DNA of 64,000 nucleotides, taken from NCBI GenBank assembly GCA_021229015.1, contig CM037780.1, positions 62,677,323 through 62,741,322 of the forward strand, in the 5' to 3' direction. This DNA comes from Solen grandis (lineage: Eukaryota > Mollusca > Bivalvia > Adapedonta > Solenidae). A program made the translations under genes and the position numbers. This document shows positions 60,601 to 64,000 of this stretch, piece after piece. The notes beneath the pieces are model-generated. The model saw nothing but the letters and a program-made list of their open reading frames with translations, was not told where the DNA came from and did no database searches. Position 1 is the first letter of the stretch, and each line of letters opens with the position of its first letter.

Positions 60601-63600
60601 TGATATTGACCTGTAAATTTAGGAGTTATGCCCATTTCACCATAAAAAAAAGCCAGATTTCACTTTTACACTCAAGCATCTTTATTTCTTAAGCAATCAT
60701 CTTTCTCAGGTGAGCGACCAAGGGCCATCTTGGCCCTCTTGTTATTCATTCTGTTCTTTATGCTGTTTTCATACCATTTTCAATTGGATATAATCTGCAG
60801 TTTTCATTTAAACATGTGAAAGTTTTCATTCAAACATGTAAAACTTTGATGAAGCAAATAAGCAAAAAAGTATATTCATCCCTTCATCTTGAAGGCCATT
60901 CAGCTTTGCTTTTGTCAGAGTTACAAAAATAATAGCAAAAAAAAATAAAAAAAATCCCTTTTTACCTACCCACCTTACAAGTTCTAGGTGAGAGCAGAGC
61001 AAACAAGCCTATTTTCAATGATGGCCTTAAGATTCGGTAAACATATCATTTTTGAGATTATCCCAACTTTGTTAGTGGTTCATCCAACACCATTTATAAA
61101 TATTCTTCCTATTCCAAGAAATAGCTATTTAGGGGTGAAAGTATAAGCCGTGTATATAAATATAACTGCAAGAATATGAAAAATACCTTCAAAAATATGA
61201 AAATAAACTAAACAAATTTGTTGTACCAAAGTGTATTAATTATATTGTACTTCAATCGCTTATTAAACTATATAAATATATTTCAGCTGTATGGGTGGGG
61301 CAGTGGTTCTGCTATAGGGTGTGGTTCTGCGGATGCAACTGTCTTGAAGCCCTGGCTGGTGAAGGACCTGCAGAACACACGTATCATTGATATTGCGTGT
61401 GGGGACAGTCATTGCCTGGCCCTGTCACATGGTGGGTAGATCAACAGTCTCATTCATTGTCCGTATGTTCTTAATTTTAATGGCTTGGGCTAAATATATC
61501 GTTTGAAAACCTTCATACATATTTTGGAACAATGTCCTTTACAAAGTCAGTTATGTAAATTTTTGTTTAGTAATGGTATTGATCTTTTTTAAATTTAGCC
61601 TGATAGTTTTTTTTAAAAAAAACAAAAACATTTAGATAATTGGCTTTCCACAAAATTATGAGATACTGTTTAGTCATAAAAATTCATTGAATTACTATAG
61701 TAGAAATTTTCACTTTATCATCATGACTGCAACTGTCTTCAGACAATGCTGTGTATGCCTGGGGTAACAACGCCCTTGGCCAGTGTGGGCAGGGTCACTC
61801 ACAGAGTCCAATCACTCGCCCCAAGAAGGTGGTGGGGCTGGACAAAGCTCCAGTTCACCAGATCTCTGCAGGCACCTCTCACAGCATAGCGTGGACTGCC
61901 GTGCCACCTGACAGGTAATCTACCTTCTTGCCTCATCATGAGATTTCTTCTGTATTCCATCTGTTAAAATTTCCCCATTACTTTAGGTAGGCATAACTCT
62001 GAAAACTGCATAATTTCTGTTATTAACTACAATTATAAATTTTAAGTAAAATTATTCCGAATGTTTTAAAATTGCAGTTGGAAAAAAAAAAAATTGTATG
62101 TTTCTGATTCTGCTTACATTTGCCTGTTGCAGGCCAGTGATGTGTCTACACAAACCATTCTGTATTGACATCCACGAGGGATCCTTCAGCGTTCTACGCT
62201 CTTTCCTTGAGAGATACTGCCAGGGTTTCAACACAAAGGAACCTCCAAGTCCTTTCCACAGTCATCAGTAAGTGGTTCTGTTTACAAAAGATGGCATTTG
62301 TTGTATTTCTTTATTTTGCATTGGCTAGAGCATCCATAGAATCAGTTTGCACTTCCTAAATTTGCACAATGACAGAAACTTGGAAATACTCATTTTGGTG
62401 AATCTTTTATGTGGTCCTAAATTCGTGAATAGCTAGTTGCACAAAAGTTAATTCTACACACACACACATACACACAGAGTCGAGACTGCCTGAGCGACCC
62501 TCTGAATTAAACTCTTTGTCTTATCTGACTTAGCTTTAGTCCGCCCAACGTATTTCCCTATATAAATGGTCTGAATTAAACGACTCCCTGTCTTATGTGA
62601 CAAGTGACCCTAATTACCTGTTCCCAATGTGCTGTTTTGTCTGTATTTACCGACTTTCACACCTTTTATAATGTGTACTACGTGCAGGCAGCCATTTTGT
62701 TTACCCGCAGTTGTTTTGCGGATGTTCGATTGCAAAACAGGTGGAAATGTTCTACTGCTCCGCAAGTCAGGTGAAATACAGCAGTTATTTTCACACCTTT
62801 AGTATCCACATGCATTTACATTGTTACCTTAGTTATAGTTTGAGTAATGATCTGAAACAACGGACACCTTCTAGTTTGTTTTGTGCAAGTCTCTTAACAA
62901 AGGGTGTTTGAAGTACACAATTATCATGAACCAAACAGCTCTGTCCAAAACGATACTAACTTGGCAAAATTTCGTCTGATTGCATTGACAACAATAAACT
63001 AACTCTTCATTTATGGAAAATCACAGTAATGACAATGAAAACATCGCATTTGTTTGTATGTCATCAATTACTTAATATGTAAAGCGCAGTACATGATTTC
63101 CAATTGAATTGTAAGAAAATGTAAACAAAAGGGATCATATGCACATCAATGGAAACTTCGTTAGCATTTGTTGTACCAAACCTTGAAAGAAATCACAAAT
63201 AAACAACAATTTACAGGCAAGTATGTACAATCAAGCTTTAATATCAATTTTACGCATGAAATATGTATAGTGTACCCTACTCTTAGACTTTACCAATTTA
63301 CAGCTTCTCTAGTGGGTGGGGTAAAGTTCGGGAAAATACAAAAAAAAAATTCTAATGTATATTGTATTGTGCGCACCCCCTCCTTCAGAAACAAAATATA
63401 AGTAAAATTTTGCAATATGCAGAATATAATTTGTATAAATTCACCTATATGTGTAATAGATTCTGTTGTATATCAGTGTATTAAACATAGAACTACATGT
63501 GTATCTGTTTTTAACTCATTCTGCTATGTAAAGAACACCAGTTCAATTAAAAAAAAATAAAAATTGAGACTTTTTAGCTCACCTGAGCACAACGTGCTCA

Positions 63601-64000
63601 TGGTGAGCTTTTGTGATCGCCATTTGTCCGTCGTCCGTGTGTGCGCGTCCGTTGTCAACAATTTGCTTTAAACAACATCTCCTCATGAACCGCTGAAGGG
63701 ATTTTGACCAAACTTCACAGGAATCATCCTTATGATGCCCTCTATCAAAGTTGTACAAATTATTCAGATTGGTTAAAAAAGTAATAGATTTTAAAAATGC
63801 AAACTTTGAAAATCTTCTTCTGCAAAACTGCAAGGTCTAGAGCTTAGATATTTGGTGTGTAGCATCATCTTATGGGCAATTACCAAGATTGTACAAATCA
63901 TAGCCCTACGGTGATAAATGCCCCCGCACCAGGGGTCACTTGTTTTACATAGAGTTATATAGGAAAATCTTTAAAAATCTTCTTCTATGAATCCATAAGG
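51618..64000 (+). CDS. HERC1: HERC1-like giant E3 ligase, N-terminal part with RCC1-like domain 1; continues past window
   Basis: Eleven exons give 797 residues: 51618-52532, 52946-53044, 54464-54712, 55445-55676, 56350-56426, 56904-57000, 57452-57595, 58921-59048, 61287-61431, 61743-61914 and 62133-62267; the last ends in phase 2. Phases and GT-AG borders agree throughout. The ATG lies two bases after a tttttcag acceptor, so a non-coding 5' exon is implied upstream. Residues 1-340 match the HERC1 N-terminal domain ([54 protein letters not shown]). A Ser/Thr-rich linker follows, then RCC1 propeller blades at about 385-750 ([69 protein letters not shown]). The last exon ([11 protein letters not shown]) is the post-propeller region. 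RLD1 of HERC1 acts on ARF/Rab GTPases in mammals. The HECT end for this copy is not in the window. Confidence 0.92.
53474..53767 (+). mobile_element. piggyBac-type MITE, copy 5, chimeric left end
   Basis: It starts with TTAA and an inverted piece of the right end (ccctttccttcatataggct, ttttgacgcactcagtaggt), then switches to the left end minus its terminus (gtcatagaggaaaccatgaa) and continues as a normal copy to agggttaa. It looks like a rearranged or foldback derivative. It lies in the HERC1 intron after 53044. Confidence 0.65.
55018..55255 (+). mobile_element. piggyBac-type MITE, copy 6
   Basis: Left end ccctttccctcgtagagg with its TTAA mutated to tcag; right end agggttaa intact. It lies in the HERC1 intron before exon 55445-55676. 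Confidence 0.7.
58085..58300 (+). mobile_element. SINE-like element, copy on plus strand
   Basis: agctcctttgcttggcactc, ggcctggtgtcaggataatg and a tail gggatgttaaaccccacaaa. The body matches the minus-strand copy at 36655-36845. It sits in a HERC1 intron. The tail ends in taaacccc like the SINE at 29265. Confidence 0.5.
59461..60742 (+). mobile_element. Helentron/HINE-like element, 'AGCTCACCTGAGC' family subtype 2, full length
   Basis: 5' end ttagctcacctgagcacatg with the gagcacatgtgctc hairpin, then a long tccgtccg microsatellite. About seven 140-150 bp cores follow (ttacactctagcatcttcat, atcatcttcaaactttatgg, tcaggagttatgcccctttt), ending caggtgagcgaccaagggcc and atcttggccctcttgtta. It lies in the HERC1 intron between exons 59048 and 61287. 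Confidence 0.75.
62268..63572. other. HERC1 intron, no further exon recognised
   Basis: I looked for the continuation of the post-propeller region (the segment after SFLERYC) and saw none. A short ac repeat lies at about 62458-62478. Confidence 0.45.
63573..64000 (+). mobile_element. Helentron/HINE-like element, 'AGCTCACCTGAGC' family, cut by window end
   Basis: ttagctcacctgagcacaac with hairpin gagcacaacgtgctc, then gtccgtcgtccgtgtgtgcg. A core of a third type begins (aacaacatctcctcatgaac, gattttgaccaaacttcaca). The 3' end lies beyond the window. Confidence 0.65.

Noticed and set aside
977..62267. Identification as HERC2 instead of HERC1
   Set aside because: The HECT tail (SIDMDNYML), the N-terminal [12 protein letters not shown] block and the propeller position after about 385 residues fit HERC1.

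Overview
The window is eukaryotic nuclear DNA: spliced genes with GT-AG introns, AT-rich introns, many transposons and one 100-base N gap (43857-43956). The dispersed repeats (a terminal hairpin, a TCCG/GGTC/GTC microsatellite, then 130-175 bp tandem cores) look like those of bivalve mollusc genomes, so a bivalve is the best guess. This is inference; no species marker is present.

Three protein-coding loci can be modelled exon by exon, and all reading phases close. (1) 1-15423, plus strand: the 3' end of a HERC1-type giant E3 ubiquitin ligase, with the last strand of the second RCC1-like domain and a complete HECT domain with its catalytic cysteine (codon 15241-15243). (2) 37992-26359, minus strand: a complete seven-exon LRRC28-like leucine-rich-repeat gene of 399 codons. 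(3) 51618 to beyond the right edge, plus strand: the 5' end of a HERC1-type gene, with the N-terminal domain, the whole first RCC1-like domain and the start of the next region. The HECT end therefore lies upstream of an N-terminus on the same strand. Either there are two tandem herc1 genes, or the scaffold was joined wrongly at the N gap.

The rest is introns and repeats. In the left HERC1 gene, intronic minisatellites sit on splice junctions: at the donors at 5160 and 8345, at the acceptor at 12928, and a donor-like array at 1-690. Seven families of Helentron/HINE-like non-autonomous elements with tandem cores occur across the window. There are also six copies of a piggyBac-type MITE with TTAA targets, a mariner-like element nested in a Helentron-like one, other terminal-inverted-repeat elements, tRNA-headed SINEs, decayed non-LTR retrotransposons around 39.6-44.5 kb, two large arrays in an lrrc28 intron (20 bp and 55 bp units), and two hammerhead-ribozyme-like motifs.

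No operon logic applies. HERC1 proteins are cytosolic or membrane-associated ubiquitin ligases with RCC1-like propellers. LRRC28 has no established pathway, and nothing here links it functionally to HERC1 beyond adjacency.
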